A DNA stretch of 39,356 nucleotides from assembly GCA_033085395.1 (NCBI GenBank), contig JANQBS010000329.1, forward strand, positions 1 to 39,356. Direction: 5' to 3'. Under the pieces are notes generated by a model. That model ran no database searches. It was not told where the DNA came from and worked only from the letters and a program-made list of their open reading frames with translations. Position 1 is the stretch's first letter. Every line of letters begins with the position of its first letter. Made by a program: the position numbers and the translations under genes. Origin of the DNA: Xanthoparmelia taractica. Taxonomy: Eukaryota; Ascomycota; Lecanoromycetes; Lecanorales; Parmeliaceae. Shown one piece after another: positions 9,859-21,104 of the stretch.

Positions 9859-12015
9859 ATGAAAGAGACTACGCTGTGCCTACGTTGTAAGGCGCTCCAA
9901 ATACCAAGCCTTTTCAATGGTGCCCGCTATGAATCCGAGGAAGACTTGATCTACTCCGAAGACCTGGACGTGCGAGTAGCAAGCATATCTGATCTGAGAA
10001 AGAATGGAGACTGCCGCTTATGCTGTCTCTTATCGAGAGTATATACATACGAACAGACCGATCACAATGCAGAGAAGAGCGAAGAGGCAGACCATTTTGC
10101 TTCCAGACAAGATCCCCGGAAGGTCTATTGCATTCTTCGACCCACGCGAGCAGATCTCGTCATGCAATACGATGCGGGCACCGTGGCTGACAAGATTGCA
10201 ACACATCTACTCGTCGAGTTCGATCCCGCTGTACCTGCCATGTTTTACACTTGGAACCAAGGCAGAGCTGATGCTGCTCAGGGCATCGTTTCCAACCCCT
10301 CGATCGGCTACAAACCCTATTCGCTATACCGAGGTTGGACTATCGCTCCAGATATCTCTTCTGCTACCCCAAATAGATCCATAATGAATCGACTTCCTAC
10401 TATAGACCAAGTGGTCAACATCAAGCAGCTTGGATCGTTACTACAGATATGCGAGCGGCATCACCCTGCATGCAAAAGAGCAATCAGTGCTGATAAAGTC
10501 GCGGAACCCATTCAAATCGTGCTTCTTGATGTCACAGAGCGCCGTATTATCCACGCAGATACCCGTACTCGTTACGTAGCTCTGAGCTACGTTTGGGATT
10601 TGATTGACAGAGAAGGCTATCAAGGTTTTGAAGAAGGTTTCAAAGAGGGTTCTCTGGTGCAAGATTTACCTTGCATTATGGAAGACTCGATAGCGGTCGT
10701 CAAAGGGCTTGGACAGAGGTATCTGTGGATTGACCTGCTATGTATCGACCAAAACAATCCAGCAAAGAAAAAGGTGCAGATTTCACAAATGAATATTATT
10801 TACTCCCATGCCGATTTCACGATCGTTGCCCTAGCTAGGAGCAGCGTCCACCGCGGTCTCCCAGGTGTCCAGCCTGCTTCTCGAACAATAGATAATTACA
10901 ATGTCTTGATTGAGGGTCGAATATTCGTCGTGGCAACAGCCTGGTATCACTTCAAGACTATTGCTGGCAGTACCTGGAACTCCAGAGCTTGGACATTAGA
11001 AGAAGGGATGATGTCTACGCGCTGTCTCTTTTTCGGACCCCATGAAGTGCTCTTCGATTGCTCCAGTGGCGTGGGCAGTGAGACTCTTGGGTTACCAGTC
11101 CATACCCTTCCGAACCAAACGTCAGTATCTCTCAAACACCTTCCACCTTTTGAGAAATACAGATTTTGGAACAAGTCTTTTCCAAACGACTGGAAATTTG
11201 GCTTCTACGCCGATAATGTTTGGTTCTACAGCCAGAGGGATCTATCTCACGCACGGGACAGTTTGAATGCATTCACTGGGGTGCTCAGTGCTCTGTCTCA
11301 ATCTACAGGTATGCTGTTCATCCACGGGCTTCCTCGCAAAGACTTCTTGAAAGCTTTGCTCTGGTTTCCCGCATATAGCAGCTCGAGGTTACCAGGATTT
11401 CCATCATGGACTTGGGCCGGATGGACCGGCCCACGAGCATATGACTCAGTCTATCAGACCCTGAAAGAGAATACTGACACCATTGATGGCGCTGACACGA
11501 ATCCTAGTCTCCATGGCACAGTAGCAGCGGTCACAATACCGCCCCTGGGCAGCGACGACCACCGGATTCAAATTGCATCTCAGATGCGGCTATTTGACCT
11601 TAGGAGCACAAGTCCATCGAGGAACGACCCTACTGATGATATTTACAATCTTTTCAATTCGAAAGGAAAGCTTATATTCGACCTCCTCAGCTCACAAGGT
11701 AATCACAGTTCCACTCATGTCCGCACTCGTGGTCATCCGTCCATCCGCGGCTCCAACCTTTTTTTCAATTCACCGTCGACTCTATCCTCGGAGCCCGCGC
11801 ACTTTTTGTATCTTCTGCACTGGAAAGCTGGCCTGAGCCGGATAGACTTTCCTCGTGAGGAAGAGACCCGTAGTAAACGAGATCATGTCTTGACAATGCT
11901 TATCAGGAAGCTGGCAGATGATACATTTGAGAGGGTGGGTCTTTGTGGTATTCCAATCGACGAATGGGACGATGCACCTATAGCGGACGGGCTTGAGTGC
12001 ATTACGCTGGTGTAA
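9859..12015 (+). CDS. HET-domain protein 4, intact (718 aa)
   Basis: A single uninterrupted exon encodes 718 residues with the classic HET architecture, expected to act in heterokaryon incompatibility and innate-immunity-like cell death. The N-terminus has a cysteine-rich pair of motifs (CLRC at 7-10, CRLCC at 52-56) often seen in this family. The HET domain spans about residues 239-383: motif YVALSYVWD (239-247), YLWIDLLCIDQNN (288-300) followed by a conserved QI..M..IY..A segment (307-319), and SRAWTLEE (375-382). A tryptophan-rich FPSWTWAGW segment lies near residue 510, as in many HET proteins. The start is the first ATG after an AT-rich stretch, and the stop is TAA. It lacks the MDHLP N-terminal region of the other three HET genes and is divergent from them. 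No frameshift or stop is seen, and base composition is ordinary. Confidence 0.93.
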   Translation: MKETTLCLRCKALQIPSLFNGARYESEEDLIYSEDLDVRVASISDLRKNGDCRLCCLLSRVYTYEQTDHNAEKSEEADHFASRQDPRKVYCILRPTRADLVMQYDAGTVADKIATHLLVEFDPAVPAMFYTWNQGRADAAQGIVSNPSIGYKPYSLYRGWTIAPDISSATPNRSIMNRLPTIDQVVNIKQLGSLLQICERHHPACKRAISADKVAEPIQIVLLDVTERRIIHADTRTRYVALSYVWDLIDREGYQGFEEGFKEGSLVQDLPCIMEDSIAVVKGLGQRYLWIDLLCIDQNNPAKKKVQISQMNIIYSHADFTIVALARSSVHRGLPGVQPASRTIDNYNVLIEGRIFVVATAWYHFKTIAGSTWNSRAWTLEEGMMSTRCLFFGPHEVLFDCSSGVGSETLGLPVHTLPNQTSVSLKHLPPFEKYRFWNKSFPNDWKFGFYADNVWFYSQRDLSHARDSLNAFTGVLSALSQSTGMLFIHGLPRKDFLKALLWFPAYSSSRLPGFPSWTWAGWTGPRAYDSVYQTLKENTDTIDGADTNPSLHGTVAAVTIPPLGSDDHRIQIASQMRLFDLRSTSPSRNDPTDDIYNLFNSKGKLIFDLLSSQGNHSSTHVRTRGHPSIRGSNLFFNSPSTLSSEPAHFLYLLHWKAGLSRIDFPREEETRSKRDHVLTMLIRKLADDTFERVGLCGIPIDEWDDAPIADGLECITLV

Positions 12016-12895
12016 ATATACTATATCTGGCGATGCAGACTTTTCCACACCTCGGGCCTGTGCCAATCATGAGAGATCAACGCTATAGAGTCGAGAACAT
12101 GCCAGACTGAGTCATGTAGATTGAGCTCCGACTTAGCTAATTCCTACATGATCTGGTCCTTTTTATCCCAAACCTCACATTGTTGCGTATCAATCAGTTT
12201 ACTTTCCAAGCACATCTTAAGAAAGTCAAACTTGCCTAGATTTCTATCACGCCTGACACGCTCTGATATAAAAATAGCAAATTCTCGTTGTGGTCAAAAT
12301 GTGGAGCAAATTTAATGAATTTGGTTTCGTTGTCTATTTATGCTAAGCTCATGCATGTTGTGAAAAGGTGTAAGATATTTAAATCCAATTTGACTTTGCA
12401 AGTGTCCTTCTGAGCATGATATGGGGCCCAAATCAGATAGACGCATCTTCATATGCACACTGGCTTCAAAGGCCAAAGTCAACACGCTAGAGGCTCTACA
12501 GCCCCACAACTACAGCCAAGTCCAATCTCAAATGTAAATTTCGCGCCATGGGTAAGTATGGAAATGGCTGAAGAGACCTTATCTCTATCCTCTGGATCTC
12601 AAGAGAGCTCAGCCAGCTCCATCACCTTCTTCGAGGCGGAAATTTCCGCTTTCGTATTCTTAGTGCAATTTGCAACATGGCAGCTGACAATGCTTTCAGA
12701 CCTGGTATTTGGAGTGTATCAGCTATGACGGGTATTCGCCCGACATAGTCTAACACGTCGATCTCATCTTTAAAAACATTGTCCACTGTAACAGTCGATT
12801 TAGGCCACGCTTCTTTCCTGATATAGCGTACTATGGCGCTGAGGAACGAACCCGCAAACGAGAGCCTGCGTCACTAAGTCAGTCTCATCTTCAGG
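12016..12895. other. Intergenic, no gene recognised
   Basis: Ordinary base composition. It has a 91-codon plus-strand open frame (12453-12728) rich in serine and glutamate with a hydrophobic C-terminal stretch, and a 65-codon minus-strand frame (12312-12509). Neither has motifs I recognise or support from context. It may contain untranslated sequence of the flanking genes or decayed coding sequence. Confidence 0.4.
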
Positions 12896-13322
12896 TTATA
12901 TGGATATAAGGCTTTGATACCATATTATTGTAGTTGAAGCCACTGCTAGGCCAAAGAATTTCCCGTCAAAATAATCGATGCCCCATTCTTTTCTGCCTTG
13001 GTTGATAGTCAGAGCCCCGGCCAAAGCGACAGATCCGCAACACCATAAGACCGTAACAGCAAATTCCATGAACGCAGAAATGTGCATGTTCCTTGTGACT
13101 ATAAGATTATCAAAGCCATTGAACTCGATCCAAATAATTAGCACAGCGAAGGGCGTTACAGCGGAGTTGAACATGAGGAGATTAACTTTCTTCGAAGACG
13201 CCTTGCTTGGGAGTAGGTTAGCTGTGATGATCAACTCGGTAACAGCCAGAAAAACCTGGCATAGTCGGAGAAGGTCATTGCAGCTCGTAGAAGGAGCCGG
13301 GTTGACGGAAGAATTTCGGGAG
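12896..13322 (-). pseudogene. Four-helix membrane protein remnant, possibly MARVEL-like
   Basis: The minus-strand frame is open from the transposon junction at about 13322 to TAA at 12896-12898, roughly 140 codons. Four hydrophobic segments can be read: around LCQVFLAVTELIITANLL, LMFNSAVTPFAVLIIWI, FMEFAVTVLWCCGSVALAG, and FFGLAVASTTIIWY. The spacing and short loops resemble fungal MARVEL-type four-helix proteins of the plasma membrane or vesicles, but this rests on topology and not on a motif. No ATG opens the frame before the first helix; the sequence runs into the inverted-repeat element at 13323. The 5' end therefore seems removed, or separated by insertion. A spliced intact gene with a 5' exon elsewhere cannot be excluded. 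Confidence 0.5.
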
Positions 13323-13324
13323 TA

Positions 13325-13488
13325 GAGCTCCAGAGATATAAGGTAATATAAAATCTTAATTACTCTATTATATTACGATATAGAATAAGATATAATTTTC
13401 GAAATCTATATTACTATTTTACAATTAAGAGATATAAGATTCTAGTAATAAATTAAGTCTAATTAGATAATACGCTAACTATATATAG
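13325..13488 (+). repeat. Left long inverted repeat
   Basis: Pairs with 18411-18567. The clearest matching block is around 13390-13480. Confidence 0.65.
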
Positions 13489-13899
13489 CTAGTATAAGGG
13501 ACTTGAGGTTAATCGATATAATAGTAAGTTAAGTATTATTAAGAGTCTATCTATAAAGAATAATTACAATAGTGTGTGAGTGTTAAGAAGTATCGTCGAA
13601 CTTAGCGAACTTAAGCGTAAGTCGAATAGTGGGACTATAAGTTAGTGTGTCTCATAATCTAGCCCCTATTCCAGATGCATACGTATATGCGGGGAACACG
13701 TGTCCTTAAGAGCACTATATGTATAAGTCTCACACTATTAGTTGACTCTTTATTCGAATTCTTCTCACTTAGAGTAATTATATTCTTTTATAATCTTTAT
13801 TCAACTAATTTTAAATTATTAAACACCTATATATTAGATTAGTATATATTCTTCTTATTTTATTTACATCTACATCTATTTCAATCTTTTTAATTATCT

Positions 13900-15480
13900 T
13901 ATTCTTCTTATATTATAACTATCGCTATTAGACGCTTTAAGGTATTTAAGAAGATCTTTAAGAAGGTCTTCAGCAGACTTAAGATACTCGTAAAGACTAT
14001 TACACTCTCTCTCCCCTCTCGCTCCGCTCGATTCCACAGAAATAAGTCTATAATATCGAAGATATTCTTTTTAAGAACTCTTAGTTCAAGCGTAATTAAG
14101 AAGATCGATATTAAGATTCTTAACTATCGCGATTAAGTCTTAGAATTAAAAGAACGCCTCGTTAAGTACGAATATAATCGTTATAAGCAGTATCGAATAT
14201 ATAAGTCACGCTCTCGCCGTCGTTATCGCTATTATCGATATTATTTATTCGAGTTTAATAGTAATTTAGAGAAGAATAATAATTTTAAAGTCTCTTTTAT
14301 ATATATTAAAGATACGCGTCTCTTTCTTAATCTTTATAAACGCTATCGCGCCGTCGATATTAAGTATTTCAAGTAAATCTTCTTTAAGATATTTAAATTC
14401 GAAAACCTTACTAAGCTAGGCCGAGAATACGTTAATCGCGTCGATACGAACGATACTTAGAAAGCAAATAAGATAATACCCCTACTATAGTGTTTCGAGA
14501 TATATAACTAGGTTATATATTACTATATATATCTTATAGTAATTATTCGCCTATAGAAGATATTATTAGATTATCGTTTTCGTCTAGCTAAGTTATTAGT
14601 CTTATACAAATTTAATTTTATTCGAGAATATTATTATACGTTTATAAACGCACGTATCTTAAACGACTAAAACGATCTTATAGTCTAAATTATCAAGAAT
14701 AGACGTTATAGCGACCTTCTATTACGTAAAATAGTCGTCTCTATCGATATTAAGTAGAACTTAGATTCTATTCTTAAATTCTTCGCTATATATCGAAATT
14801 TTAATAAGAGACGATACTCACGCGAGTACTATTAGTATATCTATATCTATCTTAATTATTAGCTAAATTACTTAGTAAATACGTATTATAAGATTAAAAT
14901 CGAGGCCTTAAGCATTAATCTCACCTCGCTTAATAATCGAATTTTAAAGTCTAAATAACTCTTAACGCACTCGTAGATATCTATATCACTATTATATATA
15001 GTAAAAGAATTTTTATACGCGTTATACGATTTATTAGATTTAGATCTAATTAGTTAAGATTCGCTATAAGTAAAAGATTAAGATCGTTAATTAAAGAATT
15101 ATTTAAATCTTATATTTACAAAGACTCTTTCGATTATTCTTCGAAAGAAAGCAAAAATTGAATATCGAGATTAAATTCTAAGTTATCGCAATTATAATTA
15201 TTAATTAGCTCTCGTAATATCTAATATATTAATAACGAATCTTTAAAAATAGCTTTAGTATAATCGTCTAATTAAGATTAATTCTTAGACGAAGTAGCAA
15301 TTTATCTATTCGCCGCTAAGATTAATCTCGAAACACGATAATAATTAAAGACATATTTATAATCTCTTAATTTTATATAAGATCTTAATTAATAATAATA
15401 TATCTTAGAATTAAGAAACTCTAAAATACGCTATATACGATAACGTAGTAATCGTATTACTATAATAAAATCCTAGAGCT
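13900..15480 (+). pseudogene. DIRS-like copy A, N-terminal ORF remnant (gag-like, unrecognised)
   Basis: A plus-strand frame can be followed with scattered TAG/TAA stops from about 13920. Around 14150-14240 it is very rich in Arg and Tyr codons (KSRSRRRYRYYRYY-like), suggesting a basic nucleic-acid-binding segment. Copy B has the same frame at the corresponding positions (about 22090-22180). No named domain could be assigned; by position it would be the gag-like product or the N-terminal part of the pol protein. Confidence 0.5.
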
Positions 15481-15483
15481 TAG

Positions 15484-16720
15484 TTCGTCAAAAGAGACTT
15501 GAAAGACATCTTTAGATATATATCAATCGTAATTTCAAATTAATAATTACTAGGATTTTACTATAACGATCGCTATTAAATAAAACGATATCTATTCTTC
15601 GATCTATATACGTTATTATTTATATTTAATCTATTCGTAAAGATTCTTAACTAAATCTTAATAATAGTTCTTCTTTAAATTATAGTACTTTACTATCTAA
15701 ACGATTTCTTCGCTATCTTAGTATTAATCGATAATGCGATCGTATAAAATTAATAATTCGACCTCGTATATAAAGAATTAAACTTCAAATTAATTATATT
15801 AAGAATATTATAAGTATTATAATCGATTTTCTAAGAATTAAGTTCGATAGTATTTTAATATAGATTAGACTTTCTCTCGATAAGCTCGCTCGGGCGAGAA
15901 ATACGATTAAGAACCTTCTAAATCGGGCGGTGATCTTATATCACGAGCTCGAGTTGGCGATTAAGTTCTTATTATTTATCGCTAAGATCGTGATCCCAAA
16001 GAGAGCGTTTTTAAGACGACTTTTTAATGCTATTCGAAGGTTAATAGTACTTATTAAGATTATATCACATATAAAGACCAATCTACGATAATAAGAGATC
16101 TTTCTAAAAGATTAAAATAATCTTAAATTAATTCGTTACGCTACTAGTCGATTAATATAACATATTTAAATCGACGTATTAGGAATCTTTAATATAAGAG
16201 ACTATATTCTAAAGTATCTAGATCTCTTATAGTCGATTTAGAAGACTTTTAATATTTCAATAATTATACGTTATTATTAGAAAGATATTTAGTTTAAAGA
16301 AATAAAGATCGTATATCACGCTATTTAATTATAATTATAAAGACTTTAAAGATTACGATTAATGCTATATTGCGATAACGACGCATATATTTATAATCTT
16401 AGAAAGTTCTCTATTCGCGAATTAGTTATAATCTTATTACGAGATATAATAATACTACTAGCTAAATACGATATCTATTTAATCTTAATATAAATCTTAA
16501 TTAAGACTAATAAGCTAGTAGATAATTTATTACGCTTTCGATATCGAAAGATCGCTAACGTATATTTATAGCTAAGATATATTTTAATCGCTTCGTAGAG
16601 CTAGAATAAGATTTATTAAATTCTTAATATAATTAGATCGTACTATTACGAGAGATAACTCGTTTTCTCTAATAAGATTTAACTATAAAGACGCGAAAAA
16701 CGTATATTATACTTATTAAG
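15484..16720 (+). pseudogene. DIRS-like copy A, reverse transcriptase / RNase H remnant
   Basis: The reading frame from 15484 shows reverse-transcriptase blocks in order: KRDLKDIFRYI (15490-15522, the RDLKDAF-type first aspartate block), LLGFYYNDRY, then a hydrophobic FIFNLF block, and the catalytic box YYLNDF at 15691-15708. The family box is YxDD, so the first aspartate has become asparagine by G-to-A. Copy B reads YYLNNF at 23631-23648, with both aspartates gone. A further block around 15900-16020 (AVI, LSS-type repeats, RERF) matches the connection region, and 16100-16700 would hold RNase H. Numerous TAA/TAG stops make it inactive. The family could synthesise cDNA when intact. Confidence 0.75.
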
Positions 16721-16739
16721 TTATATAGCGCGTATTGCG

Positions 16740-17560
16740 CTATTAATAAAAGCACTTCTTTCTTTTTAGCGATCGTTAACTTACTCGCTAGCTAAATCGT
16801 ATATCTTAATATAAGATAAGTTAAGACTAAGATTATAAAGGCCTATCTAATAGATATTAGATTAGCTTACGTTAATATAAGATATAAGGATCTTATAATA
16901 TTTTATAATCCTTAGTTGTAAAGAATTATCGTCGATATTTAACGTCTACGAGGCGAGACTAAGACGAAAGAATATCGTCTAATTATTAAAGATCTATTAT
17001 TATAGATATTTATTTATATTAGTTAAGAAGACGAGGTCGAAGTAACGCTCTATATAGTCTTTTATCTCGTATTCGCCGTATTTCTCCGTATAAGCGAGTT
17101 TATATATATTACACGTAATCGTAAAGGCCGAGACTTCGAGCAATAATTCCTTACTCGTCGCTCGATAAGACTATATAAGAAATATCTCAAACTTACACTT
17201 TTAGCATTCAAAACGAATTTCTTTCGTTAAGAAATAACACTTATTATTACAACGTTAAATAATAACGCTTATATAGTAAAGACCTTACGATATCTCTTTA
17301 AATAAAAGATCTTATTAAATAGTCTTCTCTTTTAATTAGATAAAGATTCTTTTATTAAAGAGCTAATTATCGATTAACTTCGCTAAATACTAATCTCGCT
17401 TAATATAAGAAGTTATTATTTAAAATACTTTTTTCGTAGAGAGGTTACTACTTTAGCATGAAAGACGAATTTTAGTGACGATAAGATTATACTATTAAGA
17501 CGCTGAAAGTCCGATTTCTATCGCCTTTATATTACTATCTACCTCGAGCGAATTCTTATC
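16740..17560 (+). pseudogene. DIRS-like copy A, tyrosine recombinase remnant
   Basis: The frame shows a tyrosine recombinase catalytic region: FLRISEF at 17081-17101 (catalytic Arg I), a KYFFRRE segment at 17423-17443 where the family has an HxxR box, and SDFYRLYI near 17515-17535 carrying the candidate nucleophilic tyrosine. The histidine of the HxxR box is replaced by tyrosine (TAC for CAC), a C-to-T change. Copy B shows GYFFYRE at the same place, so the two copies carry different damage. This enzyme would integrate a circular cDNA without target duplication. Confidence 0.75.
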
Positions 17561-17840
17561 ACATTACAAAGGTATTAGTATCTTTCGTCTTATTAGCGCT
17601 AATATTAACGATACTCGTATTATTAGGCCGCTATGCGAAGTCTTTTATAGAGTCTCTATATAACGTCTTTTAATTATTTAAGAGTTTTCTAGCGCTAAGA
17701 CACGTTTAAGGACTTATCTAGATCTATTAATAATCTAGCTAAATCTATTAATTATTAACCTTAGCGTTGAGACGATCTAATTATCTATTTATAGTATTAC
17801 TTAATCTCGATATATATATCTTTATAAATAAGAACACTAA

Positions 17841-18237
17841 TCGAATAGTGAGATTATAAGTTAATATATCTTATAATTCAGCCCCTATTCTAGATATATA
17901 CGCATATGTGAGAAATACGTGTCCTCGAGAGCATTATATGTATAGGTCTTATATTATTAGTTGACTCTTTATTCGAATTCTTCTCACTCAGAGCAATCGT
18001 ATTTTTTTGTTCTACTCACTTACGCCTATATATAGCTATCTAATTAGACACTTCGAGTCTATACCGTATAGATATAGGGAGTTTTCTAGCGCTGAGACAC
18101 GTCTAGGGGCTTATCTAGGCCTGCTAACGATCTAGCTGAGCCTACTAATTGCTGACCTTAGCGTTGAGACGGCTCAATTATCTATCTACAGTACTGCTTG
18201 GTCCCGATGTGTATGCCTTCATGAATAAGAATACTAA
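17841..18237 (+). mobile_element. 397-bp mini-element sharing both DIRS-like termini
   Basis: The first roughly 165 bases match the 5' end of copies A and B (TCGAATAGTG through ATTCTTCTCACTCAGAG). The last roughly 170 bases match their 3' end (from GTTTTCTAGCGCTGAGACACG to AAGAATACTAA). Between them are about 90 bases not seen in the full copies, including a small inverted pair (gtctatacc/gtatagat). It encodes nothing. It begins at the base after copy A ends, so the two elements are head-to-tail without spacer. A non-autonomous derivative mobilised by the tyrosine recombinase is the simplest reading. Confidence 0.7.
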
Positions 18238-18410
18238 GCTAGGGCTAGCTTAATTAGATCTAGTAAAATATTCCCCTTAGTTCTTATTAGAAAGAAAGAT
18301 AATAATAGAGAGATAGAACTATAATAGCTAGTATATATATACTAACTATATCAGACTTAGTTTATTACTTAATAAGATATCTTATATTATATTATTTCGC
18401 TTACTATTTA

Positions 18411-18567
18411 AAATAGCTAGCGTAATATCTAAATAGACTTAATTAATTACTAAAATTCTATATCTCTTAATAATAGAATAATATAGATTTCGAAAATTAG
18501 ATCTTATCTTATACTATAGTATAATACGATATTAGTATATATAAAAGAATAAGCTAGCGCCGAGCTC
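18411..18567 (-). repeat. Right long inverted repeat
   Basis: Inverse of 13325-13488; ends GAGCTC followed by TA. Confidence 0.65.
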
Positions 18568-18569
18568 TA

Positions 18570-21075
18570 AAACCTTAAATTTGTATATAGAGTCAATTAT
18601 AAATTCGATCTAATTACGCCGTTTGGTTAAATTAACTAAATTAGCCCACTAGACCTCTTATAGAGCCCTTATTAAAAATTCGAAGTTCATTAAATCTATT
18701 ATTTACACTTATCAATACTTGAGTTCCTCTTTATATAATTTCTTTAAAATTATTTATATTATAAAATAAGGTTTACGCTTTTCAATAACGTAAGAATTCT
18801 TAATTTTAAATAGAAATTCGTTAAGTTAAATAGTGTTTAAATATTTCTACTCACAGCACGCTAAAATATTGCTAACTTAATATTTCTATTATATCTTATC
18901 TTCTGTAATTATTTCTTACTATTCTTTCAATCAAATTATTTATATATATACTCTATAAATATCTACGCCCTCGGTACTTCTAGTCGCTATATTATTAGGC
19001 ATATTAAATTTAATAATCACGTTCTAGTCGTTCTTTAAAGCCCTTACTAACGTATCTAAATCGCCCCTACGCGAATCGCTATCTATCGATAATAGAGATA
19101 AACGATTAACTATTTTTACTTCTAAACGCGTTAAAAGATCTTTAAAGAAAACTCAAACGAACTTAGCTTCATCGTCTTTATCTATAAACTCTTTATAAAT
19201 TAATTCTATATTCTCTTAAGTCGCGTCTAAAGAATAGATTATAGAATATTAATAAAACGCGTCTTAGAAAGATACTTCTCAAAGAGATAAAGAAGTAGCT
19301 ACTAAAGACGCTCTACTCGATTTAGACCCTTTAGAGAACTCTCTACTATAAGACCTTTCAACAAATTTCTTTCAAAATATCGAATTCTTCGAAAACTCAT
19401 CCTCCGCCCTCCTTAGTTCTTATTTTAATTCTATCTAATCTTCAACTAGATTACGAAAATATATCGCGCGTTATCCTTATATAGTAGAGTCTCTACGATA
19501 TTATTTAAGTGCTCTAAATTAGATCTATAGCAATTACGATATAACGTTATAATTAAATAAGATCTTAAGATAATATTATAACAATAAGAAGACTAAGATC
19601 GACGTATCTAAATCGAACGTTATTAAAGAATATTCTAATACTAAAAAGATCTACGAGGGCGTTAAAACGAGTGCAAATAATTCTGTTAATTCGAACGAGA
19701 ATACTATTAACGAGATTCTACACTCTTTGACGCTAGAAACGACTAATCTCACTCTCGATTGCAAAGCGTATCGACTATATAGCGTTTAATACAATAACGC
19801 GGCCTCTATAACCTCATAGTAGATTACTATCAATTATTCAATCGCTTTATATATATATAAGATCTAAGAGGCGATCAGCACTTATATACCCGCTTTAGCG
19901 CCTTCAGACGATAAGAAATCGATATTTAATTAAATCTACATTATAAATAACACTTAGAATTAGTCAATAACGCGATATAAGATTCTTTTAGTGATAATTT
20001 TAGTGCTAATTTAATTAGGCAAGGATTTTATAAGTAAACTAATTAGAATCTTTATCGTAAAATCGCTACTATTCTAAGACGCATTAATCTCTATATTAAC
20101 GCCCTCAAATCTATAGCTAAAAGACTAGAAGCCAATCCCAATCTAAGAGACTATAAGCTACTTTATGAAAATTCTCGCCATCACGATTCGCGGATCTATA
20201 ATCGTTTTACTTTTAATAAGATAGCTATCGCTTAAAAAAGCGACTTAGATAACTTACTAAAGATACTTGAGGTTAAGAATCTATTAATTGAGACTCGCAG
20301 TGATAAGAGATTTAGTGTCTTATATTAATATCTAGCCTATATATCACTACGATATTTACTTATCTTCTTATACGGCGAACAATCCTAATATAATAATATA
20401 TCAAATATCGATATTACTTTAAGTGATAGTCTTTATGCTCACAGACGTAGACCTCGCGAATACGTTCTACGAGTAACACGAGTTACTAGCCGAGATAACT
20501 CTACTCGAGTAACTCTAGCTTTATTCTATAGATATATAATACTTATTCGTTCCCTCTTATTCGGCCACTAACCTTAGTTAGATATCTTATACAAATTCGT
20601 CTTAGTAAATTCAATCGCCTTCTTTACTACGATAGACTACTTTAGCATTTCGTCTATAATACTTATATAGTCGTTAAGAATAATCGACTTTATTAAATCA
20701 AATAGAATCAAAAGATTATTCGCGCTAATATATATCAAGCAATTATTAATGCTTAGATCGCTAAAGCTACTATAAGAGCTTAGGCTAATAAGTAACGAAT
20801 CGTTCTCTCTTTCTTATATTAAGAAGATTCACGATTTATAAAGCAACTCTATTAGAATATTATTACTTTATCGACTAAGTTCGAACGATTAGATCTCTTT
20901 ACGATCTTTATCTATAATTTAAAATAGATTGAGATTATCGAGAATCTTCTATTTAGCGAACGAGCTATTAATCGCTTAAATCTAATTGCGAGAATATTCA
21001 GACTAAAGCTAAAGACTCTTATAAAGAATATCTTGAAGAAGAAGATATTCGATATACTCTAATTCTCTTTCTTAG
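18570..21075 (+). mobile_element. Helitron, 5' part (N-terminal and first Rep motif)
   Basis: Recognisable Helitron coding sequence starts by about 19300 and runs on the plus strand. Around 19760-19880 is a region resembling the N-terminal segment of fungal Helitron proteins (CKAYRLYSV, then a YIYKI block). A long, nearly stop-free stretch at 20080-20560 includes YNRFTFNKIAI, RSDKRF, YGEQS and RPREYVLRV. Near 20898-20933 the frame reads FTIFIYNLK followed by a stop where the Rep motif 1 of the family is FTxxxNPxW. The frame ends at about 21060 within a lysine-rich helix (LKKKIF) and resumes at about 25840. The upstream boundary is uncertain: 18570-19300 is AT-rich without clear motif. Confidence 0.75.
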
Positions 21076-21104
21076 TAATCGCACACCCTCTCTATTACCT
21101 TAAT

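Larger units (their letters stand above)
13622..17840 (+). mobile_element. DIRS-like tyrosine-recombinase retroelement, copy A (4219 bp)
   Basis: The element runs from TCGAATAGTG to AAGAACACTAA, and copy B at 21562-25781 has the same ends and almost the same length (4220 bp). It lacks LTRs and an obvious target duplication. The interior encodes, on the plus strand, remnants of a reverse transcriptase followed by a tyrosine recombinase, a combination that defines DIRS-type elements. Terminal segments (about 170 bp each side) keep more GC than the interior. I did not find clear split direct repeats or the classical DIRS inverted termini, so the subgroup (DIRS, Ngaro, PAT or a new type) is open. 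It lies inside the inverted-repeat element, and its 3' end directly abuts the mini-element at 17841. Confidence 0.78.
13323..18569. mobile_element. Long-inverted-repeat element split by DIRS-like insertions
   Basis: Inverted repeats of about 160 bp lie at 13325-13488 and 18411-18567. Each begins at its outer end with GAGCTC and shares, in inverse orientation, the segment attttcgaaatctatatta and the downstream block ending near tacgctaact. Both are immediately bordered outside by TA (13323-13324 and 18568-18569), a candidate TA target duplication of Tc1/mariner type. Without the 4.6 kb of DIRS-like DNA (13622-18237), the element would be about 630 bp, so a MITE-like non-autonomous DNA transposon is likely. 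Both arms are RIP-mutated and differ from each other. Confidence 0.6.

Noticed and set aside
10004..10384. 126-codon plus-strand frame inside HET 4
   Set aside because: Shadow of the HET 4 coding frame.
13622..17840. DIRS-like copies as ordinary LTR retrotransposons
   Set aside because: The two ends of each copy are not direct repeats of each other, there is no target duplication, and a tyrosine recombinase replaces an integrase.
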